Assembly (NCBI GenBank): GCA_033852175.1
Contig: JAWSUY010000029.1
Span: forward strand, 1 to 64,000
Length of the DNA stretch: 64,000 nt
Source: Agarilytica sp033852175
GTDB lineage: Bacteria > Pseudomonadota > Gammaproteobacteria > Pseudomonadales > Cellvibrionaceae
Direction of reading: 5' to 3'
Position numbers and translations under genes: made by a program. Below the pieces are notes generated by a model. The model saw only the letters and a list, made by a program, of their open reading frames with translations, had not been told where the DNA came from and made no database searches. Below are positions 28,326 through 37,027 of this stretch, piece after piece; the stretch's first letter is position 1; every line of letters begins with the position of its first letter.

Positions 28326-28672
28326 TTCACATTCCTTTTATATATCTATTCCTTTGTGGGGAATATCGTTTATATCTAATTGACGCTATTTCTATGAAAT
28401 AAGAGATCAAAATTCGTTTAAAATTAAGCTGCCAAACTGTACATCATTTGACCAGCTCGGGATTGAAAAGGGGGGCTATTTGCGACCCATATCACACGGA
28501 ATAAACCGAAAACGTGACAACGAGTCAACTAGATATCTCTCCCCGACGAATAGCAAAGCTGTATTCACTCCCTCAAGCTCCAGACGGACCTTACCAAACA
28601 AGCAGAAATACCTTACGTCAAACCTATAAAATAATGATTTGACCATATGCAACTATTTTGATTACATGGTAT
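28326..28672. other. Intergenic region upstream of the TPS operon
   Basis: 347 bases without a gene. It should contain the promoter of the tpsA-tpsB operon; the part next to tpsA is AT-rich, and the AGGA ribosome-binding site of the GTG start lies at about 28334-28337. No clear operator or terminator hairpin was found. Confidence 0.45.
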
Positions 28673-28882
28673 TTATTTTGACTCACGTGAAATAGCATTT
28701 AGACCTTGTTCTTGCATACATATAGAGAAAAACGGCTCTTCTTTATAATTTGGATGAGCTGGATCGGAAATAATTTGACTGCAAACTTCACGATTCATTG
28801 CGACAGGTGCATTTAAATTTTGAGTTCCACACACGAATAAAAAAATGATCGAAGCAAGAATAATTATTTTTGAATTTGCCAT
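28673..28882 (-). CDS. Small exported protein of unknown function
   Basis: About 69 residues from the ATG at 28882, which has GGAAG upstream; an in-frame ATG at 28921 would add 13 charged residues. The N-terminus is a hydrophobic signal segment (residues 5-20), with possible cleavage after NLNA. The mature part has cysteines in 'EVCSQI' and 'FSICMQ', likely a disulfide. No family recognised. It stands alone between the TPS operon and the lipoprotein at 29094. Confidence 0.55.
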   Translation of the reverse strand: MANSKIIILASIIFLFVCGTQNLNAPVAMNREVCSQIISDPAHPNYKEEPFFSICMQEQGLNAISRESK

Positions 28883-29093
28883 TTCTTCCAGCCCTCGATA
28901 TTTCTCCCGTTTACTTTTCATGTTGAAATAAAGCCATCTCTTAACTCAAGAACCTTAATTATTTTAGTGTCTGGAGTTCTCATAAATACGGGGACATTTT
29001 TAAAAATAATCCCCGGTGGATCACCATTGCCGAATTTTTGAATTAATGGCATCAGAAAGAAACCGTTTTCTCATTTTCTATCGACTACCTCTG

Positions 29094-31310
29094 CTAACAC
29101 TCAGTGCAGACAGAATTAGTCAGCGTCACTCGCTCACCACTAGTCAGATCCACAACTTTGATAGAAGACCATATTCCTGCGTCCCCCTGGTCCGACAAGA
29201 CGAATGCGATATCGCTCTCACCATCAAGCACCATTCCCGAAGGCTCATCCAAATCATTACTCCCACTCGCCGGTTTCGCATCAGAAGAAAGTGTGGAAAC
29301 CGTACCATTATCTAGGCGTACCGCTAAAATTGCCTCTAGGCCCTTATCAACAACAATTACTCGGTCATCATCAGCATCGTATGCAATGTCAAAAGGGTTT
29401 ATTAGGTCCTCACCCACAAATACCGTCCGAACACCACTTGTCATATCTACCCAAAGAAGTTGCGCGCCAGTATATTCAGCTACCAGCGCTCGGTCGTTAT
29501 CTTCATCCAATATCAAACTTGTAGGGTTTGTAAACGGGTTGTCTCCACCAACCGGCCTAGAGTCATCAGATATAAGCGTTCTAGCTCCAGAAGCCAGATC
29601 AACCGTATAAAAACTCCCCACTGCGTCCACCGTATAGAGCAATCCATCACTACCAATCTTCATCCCATAGGGGGAAGAAATTGTTGGACCGGGATCTTCA
29701 GTATTTGACAATTCTAAAAAACTGCTGCCGTCTAAAGCCGCAATATAAATCGTGTTTCTAATTTGATCCCCAAATAAAATTTGTTCCTGCTCAGCGAGAA
29801 CATAAATCATCGAAAAACTTCCAAATGCCGGATCATCATTAACGACTACAGAACGTGTGCCGCTCTCCAAATCAATCGCAAACACTCGATCTTGAGGCGT
29901 TGGCAATAACAATCGATTGCCAGTACGGTCCCAAGCCAAACCGTTAAAGTTCGCATTGGTAAATATCACACTCGAATTCCCTGCAGGAAAACCAACTGAG
30001 TCCGGCGTAGTCGTTTGCGTAACAGTTAACACAACAGGCGAACTTTGCGTAAGCCCCGCACTATCCGTCGCGGTCACACTAATCGTGTTGACTGTATCGG
30101 CGGTGAGTGTCACCTGTATCGACCATGTATCTTGTAAATCACCACCTTCAGTCACCACTTGAAAGAAATCAGCGGCTGAACCACCTTCCGGAGTAACAGT
30201 GACATCCACTCTCGCTACTGGCCCAAAGTCATCGGTCGCCGTCCCACGCAAGGTTAACGTGGTACCGTCACTTAATGTGTTCGGCGTTGGAAATACAACA
30301 CTTGCTGTAGGTGCCGCTATGTCCACCGCTGTAATAGCAAGGGTGTCGTTGAGGGTATCGATTGTCAGGGTAGCCGTTTCCGTTACGCCATGCTGAGCCG
30401 AGGCTTGAACACGTACCTGCACTTCTTGATCGACTGAAACAGTAGTCGGTTGCGTAGCACCGTACTCGGTAACACCCACGATCTTGAATTCGCCATTGGC
30501 AATGGATATGGCTGCAGGTGAATTAATCTCGGTAATTGTGATTACAGACGACTCAGCGTAAGTACTCGGAGTATTGGTATCCGAGGCGGTACCTAGCTCA
30601 AAGGTGCCAGGTTCGGTATCGATGACTTCGCTTTCAACAGAGAACACACCTTGTCTTGACCCTATGGTAAGCGTCGCACTGGTGGTAGTTGAGAACGAAC
30701 TAGAAGCCGCGACTTGCACCTCTACGTTGTCATCCACACTCACCTGAGTTGCGACATCAGTAAAAGTGCCATTGTTGATGGAGAACATACCGTCGACGAT
30801 GCTAATGTCCACATCATCATTTATTCCCTCTACAGGGAAGGCCGCAAAGGTATAGCTTTCTGTAACTGTGATCCCCGTTTGCGTGGCTTCTGGCGTAAAC
30901 GCCACCGGGTCTTCGTCTCTGGCGAGAGTAGTGATAACAAAATCCTCCTCTACACCACCGACCGTAAGCGTCACAGTCGTCGGACTTTCAAATTCGGTAG
31001 AAGAGCGCCCACGAACAACAACCCTCTGGTTGTTTGTCACCGTAGTGCTAGTTGCGGAGAATTCACCATCGTTGATCGAGTACACCCCATTTGAAATGGT
31101 AAGGGGCGCCGCAGAATCAATCCCCGTAATAGTCACTTCGGCTGAGGGCACATCAATATCAAGCGCTTGGCCGTCCACCGCCCCAATGTTAAACGCCGTG
31201 GGCGTAGTATCAGCTGGAGTGGAACCCCCGCCCCCACCGCCACAAGCAGCAATAAACGCCGCTGAAAAAACAAACAAACCTAAACTTCTAACGAATTGCG
31301 CTTTACGCAT
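29094..31310 (-). CDS. Surface lipoprotein with Ig-like repeats and a beta-propeller
   Basis: 738 residues from the ATG at 31310, preceded by AGGAG at 8 bases; an upstream in-frame start at 31364 lacks this. The lipobox FIAAC is followed by a run of Gly, a flexible tether. Then come three homologous modules of about 90 residues (pattern 'I-S-N/D-G-x-Y/F-S-I-N-N/D-G-x-F', then 'TVTLTVGG'), an Ig-like domain with 'ATDDFGPVARVDVTVTP', and a C-terminal region of about 300 residues with six repeats around aspartates ('NGLAWDRTGNRLLL', 'ALDGSSFLEL', 'DEDNDRALVAEYTGA'), typical of NHL/SMP-30-type six-blade propellers. Probably an outer-membrane protein binding a ligand or partner. Ends with two cysteines (CTEC). 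Confidence 0.85.
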   Translation of the reverse strand: MRKAQFVRSLGLFVFSAAFIAACGGGGGGSTPADTTPTAFNIGAVDGQALDIDVPSAEVTITGIDSAAPLTISNGVYSINDGEFSATSTTVTNNQRVVVRGRSSTEFESPTTVTLTVGGVEEDFVITTLARDEDPVAFTPEATQTGITVTESYTFAAFPVEGINDDVDISIVDGMFSINNGTFTDVATQVSVDDNVEVQVAASSSFSTTTSATLTIGSRQGVFSVESEVIDTEPGTFELGTASDTNTPSTYAESSVITITEINSPAAISIANGEFKIVGVTEYGATQPTTVSVDQEVQVRVQASAQHGVTETATLTIDTLNDTLAITAVDIAAPTASVVFPTPNTLSDGTTLTLRGTATDDFGPVARVDVTVTPEGGSAADFFQVVTEGGDLQDTWSIQVTLTADTVNTISVTATDSAGLTQSSPVVLTVTQTTTPDSVGFPAGNSSVIFTNANFNGLAWDRTGNRLLLPTPQDRVFAIDLESGTRSVVVNDDPAFGSFSMIYVLAEQEQILFGDQIRNTIYIAALDGSSFLELSNTEDPGPTISSPYGMKIGSDGLLYTVDAVGSFYTVDLASGARTLISDDSRPVGGDNPFTNPTSLILDEDNDRALVAEYTGAQLLWVDMTSGVRTVFVGEDLINPFDIAYDADDDRVIVVDKGLEAILAVRLDNGTVSTLSSDAKPASGSNDLDEPSGMVLDGESDIAFVLSDQGDAGIWSSIKVVDLTSGERVTLTNSVCTEC

Positions 31311-31551
31311 TTTAAAACTCCTGATCCTAATAGTAATGGTCAACCCTGCTGCTTCTTTGAGCAACTAAAGAGATCCTCTGAGATATAAAATCTATGGGCA
31401 GTGTTTTACCAAATTTGGGGGGGAAACTCTATGAGGTAGAGCGCAAAGAAAGGTATTAGAGAGGGATTTTAGATGTTCCTGCGAGCGCCAAGACACGCAG
31501 CATCATGTAGTGTCGCCAAAAACAACAATACGTAAGAATGGATGAATAAGT

Positions 31552-31806
31552 TTACTGGTATATCCCCCCCCTAGTCCCAACATCTAAAACCCATACAATT
31601 AAATTTTCATCTTCAATTTCAAAGACAATCCTATAGGTGCCAACCCTAGTTCGATACGTGTTTTCGTATCCCGTCAGCTTTTTGGTATCAATACCTTTAG
31701 GGGTGCTTTGAAGATAAGCAACTTTTTGGTCAATTCTTACTTTTACAACCGCCGGGAGTTTTTTATACGCCTTTTCGGCTTTTTTGCTGAACTTAACCTT
31801 ATACAT
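31552..31806 (-). CDS. RelE/ParE-family toxin
   Basis: 84 residues from the ATG at 31806 (MYKVKFSKKAEKAYKKLP). RelE-type features: an N-terminal strand, the basic helix 'KKAEKAYKKLPAVV', 'KLTGYENTYRTRVGTYRIVFEI' (the L-x-G...Y-R-x-R-V-G-x-Y-R motif) and a final strand 'VWVLDVGTRGGIY'. Known members cleave mRNA on the ribosome or poison gyrase. The conserved Arg residues of the YRxRVG motif are present, so it is probably active. It lies downstream of an antitoxin-like gene (31935), with an unusual intervening reading frame (31799-31987). Confidence 0.88.
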   Translation of the reverse strand: MYKVKFSKKAEKAYKKLPAVVKVRIDQKVAYLQSTPKGIDTKKLTGYENTYRTRVGTYRIVFEIEDENLIVWVLDVGTRGGIYQ

Positions 31807-31987
31807 TTTTTTTACTCTCCTTTTTGACAACCCCCTTTCCTATTTCCCAGGCAGACATCTTTTCGTTTGTTTTTTTAAGCTCTGCTTTTTGCCGCTTGAT
31901 TTCTTCTATGTCTTTCAAGTCTTCGTTTTTATCTTTATTCACTGTCTTTTTCTCCGGAAGCTTTAAATTTTTCAGCTGTTTCTGCAT
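31799..31987 (-). CDS. Lysine-rich short frame between antitoxin and toxin (uncertain)
   Basis: 62 residues from an ATG at 31987 (70 from 32011). It overlaps the last 53 bases of the antitoxin gene and ends a few bases inside the RelE toxin gene, so its translation would couple the two. The protein would be a highly charged coiled-coil-like helix ('DLKDIEEIKRQKAELKK'). It could be a real third component, the displaced C-terminal part of an antitoxin after a frameshift, or a chance frame in AT-rich DNA. Codon pattern does not decide this. Confidence 0.35.
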   Translation of the reverse strand: MQKQLKNLKLPEKKTVNKDKNEDLKDIEEIKRQKAELKKTNEKMSAWEIGKGVVKKESKKNV

Positions 31988-32168
31988 CCAGCCGATCTTC
32001 TTCTTCTTCAACCTTTCTTAAAAAAAAATCATACGCATTTTTAGTGATCACCGCCCCCACCACGGCGCCAGAATCATCAACGATTCCAATATCCTCATCT
32101 ATCGGATCTTTTTCCTCAAGTAGGCCTACCAATTTTTGACCAACATCTTTTTTACTAATCTCTCTCAT
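31935..32168 (-). CDS. Phd/YefM-like antitoxin
   Basis: 77 residues with an N-terminal 'MREISKKDVGQKLVGLL', a central 'DDSGAVVGAVITKNAYDFFLR' that matches the strand-helix of Phd/YefM antitoxins ('G.vvaVl..eayeal'), and an acidic helical tail 'EEEEDRLDAETAEKF'. Such antitoxins bind and mask the toxin and repress their own promoter. Toxin gene follows at 31806 with a larger than usual gap of about 130 bases occupied by the uncertain frame above. Confidence 0.72.
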   Translation of the reverse strand: MREISKKDVGQKLVGLLEEKDPIDEDIGIVDDSGAVVGAVITKNAYDFFLRKVEEEEDRLDAETAEKFKASGEKDSE

Positions 32169-32380
32169 CTGTTAACCTCACCACCAAAAACAAAACATTT
32201 GTACACATTAAGGCAATCGACACTGCCGACCACCTCCTTTTTAGGCTGTTAATCATACATCAACGAGAACAACGAATCATTTTATGATTGAGCCAGAGGA
32301 GCAGCCTGCCTCTCATCTGTCTGTGACATATAGGTTAAGAGTTACACAAGATTATTTTCAGGCGCTTTCTAAGTACCAAT

Positions 32381-33070
32381 TTACGGGCATGAAAATACTT
32401 TTCGAATATCTCTCCAATCAAAATAACCATCTAGTAAAAACTCAAAACCTCCCATTTCGCTTAACGGAAACTTGGCAATAACTTTTCCGTTATCAGCCTC
32501 TTGAATTTGCGCTTTATCGAAAAACTTAAATAACGACCAGTCTCCGTCAAACTCCTCCTGCAAAGGATTAACGCCGTTCAAGGGTATCCCTTTTATTTTC
32601 AACGGTTCATCTTCGTTTGGCCAAATATAGCTAAACTCAAACCTTGGCCCTTGAATACCCGGCCCAGATCGTTCGCCGAAAAAAAGCTGTAACCGCTGAA
32701 ACCTAACCGGCGCTCGGCTTGTTTTGATCATTAACTTAAGTAAAGGTTTAGACGAACTACCGGAGTAAAATGCATTCCGCACTGTATTTACCAGAGTTAA
32801 ATGGTCGGTTACATTTTTAGCAAGCAACTCATGATTAGTGACTTCACTCTCATATAGAGAAACTTGACCGTCAATCGAAAAGTACTGGTTAAAATCATGA
32901 ATTGATAACTCTTGTTCACCGCTCATTGAAAGCGGATAGCTAGAAGCTATTTTTTCACAGGCTTTACTTAAGTGAGCTGGCCAAGCTATGTCAGCTTGAT
33001 CACTAGACGATGAAAGAGAGCAACCATTAAGCAGCACAGCAAAAAAACTGATCAAAAAACACGACTTCAT
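32381..33070 (-). CDS. Lipoprotein resembling the C-terminal domain of T6SS protein TssM
   Basis: 229 residues with lipobox LLNGC (Cys17). After a linker come 'ACEKIASSYPLS' and 'LSIHDFNQYFSIDG', like the IcmF/TssM region 'C...yPf...v.l.DFa..F.p.G'; then 'NTVRNAFYSG' (TssM 'iRdaFF.gg'), 'RFEFSYIWPNEDEPLKIKG' (TssM 'f.WPg...'), 'DGDWSLFKFFDKA' (TssM 'dGpWALFrllD.a') and a final 'FSCP' (TssM '..F.CP'). The order of all these blocks is kept, but the inner-membrane and GTPase-like parts of the 1100-residue TssM are absent and a lipid anchor replaces them. It starts 7 bases after the stop of the EreA/ChaN-like gene at 33077. Function unknown; possibly an immunity, decoy or adaptor protein. Confidence 0.75.
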   Translation of the reverse strand: MKSCFLISFFAVLLNGCSLSSSSDQADIAWPAHLSKACEKIASSYPLSMSGEQELSIHDFNQYFSIDGQVSLYESEVTNHELLAKNVTDHLTLVNTVRNAFYSGSSSKPLLKLMIKTSRAPVRFQRLQLFFGERSGPGIQGPRFEFSYIWPNEDEPLKIKGIPLNGVNPLQEEFDGDWSLFKFFDKAQIQEADNGKVIAKFPLSEMGGFEFLLDGYFDWRDIRKVFSCP

Positions 33071-33076
33071 AATAAC

Positions 33077-33766
33077 TTACCGTATTTTACAGTTTTGCGG
33101 TAGATGAACAAAATAGTCAACGCCCGCCCCACCGGCAACAGAAAAACGGCTATTTTGTACTTTATGTTCCTGGGCCTCAATAGATTCAGGAAAACGGGGT
33201 TCTCCAGAGCAAACTTTTGATTCCCAGCCCCCGCCCCCGAGTTGAATATTGACAGCATTAAACCCTTTAGCTTTTAACAAAGAATGAACCCCATTTTTAT
33301 CGGGCACCTGGAGATTTCCTACCCCACTCATTGCATGCCCAAAGTGCATAAATAAAACCATTTTATGCCCTTTACTCAAAACTTTTATCGCTTCTCTTGC
33401 CATCCAGTGATTTCTATCCAGATAGAGTTTAGCGTCTTGATTATTGTAATCGCCATTTTGGATGTCGTATGGAATATCCAACGGTACTATCGTCAAATTT
33501 AGCCTTTTAGCTTCACGAAAAACAAGTTCATGTGTTGCATAGTAATAAGAAATGATTTGCGTGATCATCTTTTCTGTAAGGCTGACTTTTGAGCCCGTCG
33601 GTAGCATCTCTATCCCGAGATGAGAAAAACCCGCTTTTTTAAACTCACCTAAAGCTCGAACAACCTCATGTTGAAATGCTCGGTTTGCGTGGCTAGTTTC
33701 CCCAAGAATAACGACTTTGCTAGTCCCTGCTAACTCAATATAATTCACATTTTTTCTTTCATTCAT
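33077..33766 (-). CDS. EreA/ChaN-like protein
   Basis: 229 residues, no signal peptide, AAGGA ribosome-binding site. The N-terminal 'VVILGETSHANRAFQHEVV' and 'FSHLGIEMLP' match the E-x-x-H and E-M motifs of the erythromycin-esterase/ChaN superfamily (Glu23, His26, Glu53 region), and 'VLFMHFGHAMSGVG' supplies the later conserved His residues. Fold members include antibiotic esterases, haem-binding ChaN and a catalytic-like domain of some toxins. It is much shorter than EreA (about 400), closer to ChaN. Coupling to a TssM-like lipoprotein argues for an envelope or effector role rather than antibiotic resistance. Confidence 0.7.
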   Translation of the reverse strand: MNERKNVNYIELAGTSKVVILGETSHANRAFQHEVVRALGEFKKAGFSHLGIEMLPTGSKVSLTEKMITQIISYYYATHELVFREAKRLNLTIVPLDIPYDIQNGDYNNQDAKLYLDRNHWMAREAIKVLSKGHKMVLFMHFGHAMSGVGNLQVPDKNGVHSLLKAKGFNAVNIQLGGGGWESKVCSGEPRFPESIEAQEHKVQNSRFSVAGGAGVDYFVHLPQNCKIR

Positions 33767-33946
33767 CTTTAACGTCCTTATCTCAGGTTATTTAACGGCC
33801 AATTATCACTTATCGATGCGGACTAAACCGCTAACCACTTCTCAGTGCTAGGATATTAAATCTCGAAAGTATCGCACACATCGGAGAAGTCTTCTTTTTC
33901 CACGAAGCGGACATATAGTTAAACGGTTGTTGCAGGCGAATCAAGC

Positions 33947-35557
33947 TTATAACGCATACACTTTATTCAACAAAGTGTTCAGCTGCTCTAGGTTCTCGGT
34001 AGGAAACTGGCTTGAAATCCTTTTTACTTGATCTTCAAGAACCAAATATTCAACAGCATTTCTAGCAAAAAACGAATGTTTAATCCCTTTGAGCTGTTCG
34101 TCCTCAAAGATATTATCTAGTTGAGAAAAGAACTTTTTAATATCGTTAACCATCAGCGGCATATGCCAATCGGAACCAAACATCACTTTATCTTTAAAGG
34201 CATATTTATATTCATCATCTTTAGAAACAATGCTTACCAACCTATCTCTCAGCTTATCGCGATTTTGATTATTAGAGATAATTATATCTAAGTGAGATAG
34301 ATCACAATAAACATTCTTATTATATCGGCATAATTCAACCACACTGCTGGCGAAATTATTTTCGTGTCCCCATGGGTACTTGGACTCCATCCAGCCTTTA
34401 GATCCACCTCCATGAGCAAAGCAAACTCTTAAGTTTGGAAATTTCCTTAGCGCTTCATACCAATATTTTGGGTGCGAATTCCTAAACCCCGAGCCTTTTG
34501 ACACTTCAAAACCAGCCATATTACAATGTACAAATATAGGTATATCTCGCCTTTCTTTATCATTTTCATGACAACAAAATTCGAAAAATATATCTATAAC
34601 CCTCTGGAGATTTTCTTCATTATTAGATGCCATAAACCCCATAGGAGGATATAGTTTAAAACCAACTTTTCCGTTATTCAAGGCGTAACCAAGTTTACCC
34701 TCTATCTCTTCTTTACTTTTACCGACAAATCTTAGAGGGTCAAATGCTGACATTCCTAACAATTTACCCTTTGAATGCTTTTCTAGCGAGTGCATTCGTG
34801 TAATTTGCTTGTCATAAAACTCAAAACTGGGTTGATCATCAAATGGGACCGACATATCCATCATTTGATGAACACAAAGAAATTCATCACAGTCATCATA
34901 ATAACTAATCAACCTAGTAAGAATTGCTTTCTCACTTTTAGTCATTTCTCGGAGGAAATCGAAATAGTCGTAACCAAGATCGACATAAGTGGAAATTTTT
35001 CGAAAAAGATATCTGAATAGTTTAAATATAAAATAGCCTTTCCAGCTAGATTTAACTAGCTCGCTTGACGTCAACTGAAGATCTACACCGCCACCTTCAT
35101 GACCATTTAGTATTTTCTTTATTTCATCGATTGCTTTTGTGGTATCTTCATCACCTACGAGATTGTTCAGATCTACCAAAGCACCAAATAGATCCAAATC
35201 GTCTTCAGACAAATTCCTTGAAACGCTGCTTTCTTCCAGGTTTTTGTAACTTTTAAATTCTGACAATTCTTGGCCTAAGGCATTTGCGTAATCAACTGCC
35301 AATATTTCAGACATGGTGTCAATTTCATTGTCTAAGTTAAAAGTAGAGTTATCATCTTTTGATAATTCTCTCTTGAATATTGCCACCTTAGAATTCAATC
35401 TAGATCGGCTAGTTAACGCTAACGCCACTTTTGTCAAGGGGCGGGCTAAAAATGCAGGCACTCCCCAAGATATAAAAATACCTTTCAACGGCAAATAGTT
35501 AGAGTTAAACACATGTGTATGAATATCAATTACTATTTTTGATCTTGCGTCACTCAT
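33947..35557 (-). CDS. Amidohydrolase-2-type metal-dependent hydrolase
   Basis: 536 residues. The N-terminal 'IVIDIHTHVF' gives the HxH metal motif; later 'IPIFVHCNMAG' (metal His), 'LRVCFAHGGG' (metal His) and 'KVMFGSDWHMP' (the catalytic Asp) complete the TIM-barrel set of the amidohydrolase superfamily. A helical insertion of about 200 residues (about 40-240) between the first motif and the barrel is unusual and makes the protein longer than the 300-350 typical of the family. No signal peptide; AGGGGG ribosome-binding site. It lies 18 bases after the metzincin-like lipoprotein gene and may share its transcript. Substrate not predictable. Confidence 0.82.
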   Translation of the reverse strand: MSDARSKIVIDIHTHVFNSNYLPLKGIFISWGVPAFLARPLTKVALALTSRSRLNSKVAIFKRELSKDDNSTFNLDNEIDTMSEILAVDYANALGQELSEFKSYKNLEESSVSRNLSEDDLDLFGALVDLNNLVGDEDTTKAIDEIKKILNGHEGGGVDLQLTSSELVKSSWKGYFIFKLFRYLFRKISTYVDLGYDYFDFLREMTKSEKAILTRLISYYDDCDEFLCVHQMMDMSVPFDDQPSFEFYDKQITRMHSLEKHSKGKLLGMSAFDPLRFVGKSKEEIEGKLGYALNNGKVGFKLYPPMGFMASNNEENLQRVIDIFFEFCCHENDKERRDIPIFVHCNMAGFEVSKGSGFRNSHPKYWYEALRKFPNLRVCFAHGGGSKGWMESKYPWGHENNFASSVVELCRYNKNVYCDLSHLDIIISNNQNRDKLRDRLVSIVSKDDEYKYAFKDKVMFGSDWHMPLMVNDIKKFFSQLDNIFEDEQLKGIKHSFFARNAVEYLVLEDQVKRISSQFPTENLEQLNTLLNKVYAL

Positions 35558-35574
35558 TATTAATCCCCCTGGAT

Positions 35575-36258
35575 TTAAGTGTTGTTAAATTTGCACTTAT
35601 GAAAATATTTTTTTTCTTCTACATAGTCCTTTAACTTTACACACATGTCGGGCGAATAGTTGTCATAGCAGCCTTTAGGCAATAAGCCTTCTCTAATATG
35701 GTTGTGTACCATGATAATTTCCGACAAATCTCCCGCCACATATGCGAAATCACACGCATTGATTTTTCTGCTCTGGTCCACCATATGTTTTAAACCAACA
35801 ATATGCATAGCCTCATGCACCAATAAATTAAGTATTCGATATTTATCAAAATACTGTTTTCTCAACACTCTTTTATTCAGAAAAATATAATCTCCTCGCG
35901 GAGATGCTCCGCCATTTCCCGAAAAAAAAGCTTTAAAATGGCTGTAGTATCGAATATTCAAATATGATACACCTTGCCCATAACCTTTCAACAAGTAGCT
36001 CATTAAAGAATCATCCTGCTTATGACTTATATTTAGAAGCGGAACTCTTTCATCTCCCCAGTCAATCGAATCACTCTCATTCAAATAGGACAGTGTATCT
36101 TTAAAAAAATCGTCGTTAGCTATTTCAACTTGATACTCCATCGCAGCATCCAACTTACTATTAAATATACTTTGGTTAATAGGCATAAAACTGGAACACC
36201 CAACCAAGAGAAAAGAAAATGCAGTTATATTGATGATTTTACATGATTGAAATCTCAT
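35575..36258 (-). CDS. Lipoprotein with metzincin-type zinc motif
   Basis: 227 residues with lipobox LLVGC (Cys21). Residues 148-158 are HEAMHIVGLKH, the HExxHxxGxxH zinc motif of metzincin peptidases, with a Met-containing turn possibly in 'DLSEIIMVHNH'. The flanking domain is AT-rich-coded and basic, with cysteines near the C-terminus ('GCYDNY', 'DMCVKL', 'HKCKF'). It would be a lipid-anchored extracytoplasmic peptidase. It starts 5 bases after the stop of the glutaminyl cyclase gene; both probably share one promoter. No closer family named. Confidence 0.78.
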   Translation of the reverse strand: MRFQSCKIINITAFSFLLVGCSSFMPINQSIFNSKLDAAMEYQVEIANDDFFKDTLSYLNESDSIDWGDERVPLLNISHKQDDSLMSYLLKGYGQGVSYLNIRYYSHFKAFFSGNGGASPRGDYIFLNKRVLRKQYFDKYRILNLLVHEAMHIVGLKHMVDQSRKINACDFAYVAGDLSEIIMVHNHIREGLLPKGCYDNYSPDMCVKLKDYVEEKKYFHKCKFNNT

Positions 36259-36262
36259 GATT

Positions 36263-37027
36263 TTACTCCCGTATTAAATATTTATTGTTCCAAAACTTAC
36301 CTGTAACCCAAATAGCATCTCGTTTTTCATCATAAGCAATACCGTTAAGAACGAATTGCCCGTCTCTTCCTTTTCTATGATTTTTTGATATATTTGTAAG
36401 TCTAATTCGTTTTGTTCTCGATTTTTCGTCATATTTAATTTTAAGAATGTATGATTTGCCCCATACATTGGCATATACGTACCCATCAATATATTCCAAT
36501 TCATTTAATTTATTATATTTTGTTCGTATAACGTTTTTTATTAACAAATTATCCTTATTGAGAGTGTATAGTTTTCTTGATCCATCCGAAAGAATCAGGT
36601 CTTTTCCATTGTTGGCAATCCCCCAACCTTCTTTTATTCCTTTTGGGTATGTTAGCTTTTCAATGAATTTTAACTTATGCTGAGAAGCATCGTATACATG
36701 AATTTCTTTACACTTCCACGTAAGCAGGTACAGTTTGCCATCTAGCAAAGTCAGCCCCTCAGCAAATATATTCCCTCCATAAGCATCGCTATTCTTATTT
36801 TTACATTTTCCTAGGAGAAGCTTTTCAATCAGGCTACCCTCATAATTTTCAACCTGAATAAACGATTCTCGTTTGTTATATCCACCAGATGACATATAGA
36901 ATTTGTTGTCATTGATTTCAAAACCTTGAGTAAAAACGTTACTATCATGAAATTGCTCATCCAGTAATTTATAAGCTATCGTGTGCGACGCCAATAACAT
37001 CAACAAAAAAAACATATAAACATTCAT
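36263..37027 (-). CDS. Glutaminyl-peptide cyclotransferase (beta-propeller type)
   Basis: 254 residues from the ATG at 37027, which has GGGGTGA upstream; a start at 37048 is unlikely. A signal peptide (MNVYMFFLLMLLASHTIA) precedes a five-blade propeller as in the plant/bacterial glutaminyl cyclases: 'FTQGFEI', 'SGGYNKRESFIQ', 'EGLTLLDGKLYLLTWK', 'EGWGIANNGKDLILSDG', 'LNELEYIDGYVYANVW', 'LNGIAYDEKRDAIWVTGK'. These enzymes convert N-terminal Gln of exported peptides to pyroglutamate. The blocks are complete, so it should be active in the periplasm. It heads an AT-rich operon with a metzincin-like lipoprotein and may modify the N-terminus of a neighbour product. Confidence 0.88.
   Translation of the reverse strand: MNVYMFFLLMLLASHTIAYKLLDEQFHDSNVFTQGFEINDNKFYMSSGGYNKRESFIQVENYEGSLIEKLLLGKCKNKNSDAYGGNIFAEGLTLLDGKLYLLTWKCKEIHVYDASQHKLKFIEKLTYPKGIKEGWGIANNGKDLILSDGSRKLYTLNKDNLLIKNVIRTKYNKLNELEYIDGYVYANVWGKSYILKIKYDEKSRTKRIRLTNISKNHRKGRDGQFVLNGIAYDEKRDAIWVTGKFWNNKYLIRE

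Noticed and set aside
32284..32481. Plus-strand 65-residue frame
   Set aside because: Overlaps the 3' end of the TssM-like lipoprotein gene; no recognisable domain.
33077..33766. Macrolide-resistance erythromycin esterase
   Set aside because: Only the core motifs agree; the protein is half the length of EreA and coupled to an envelope lipoprotein, so resistance should not be claimed.
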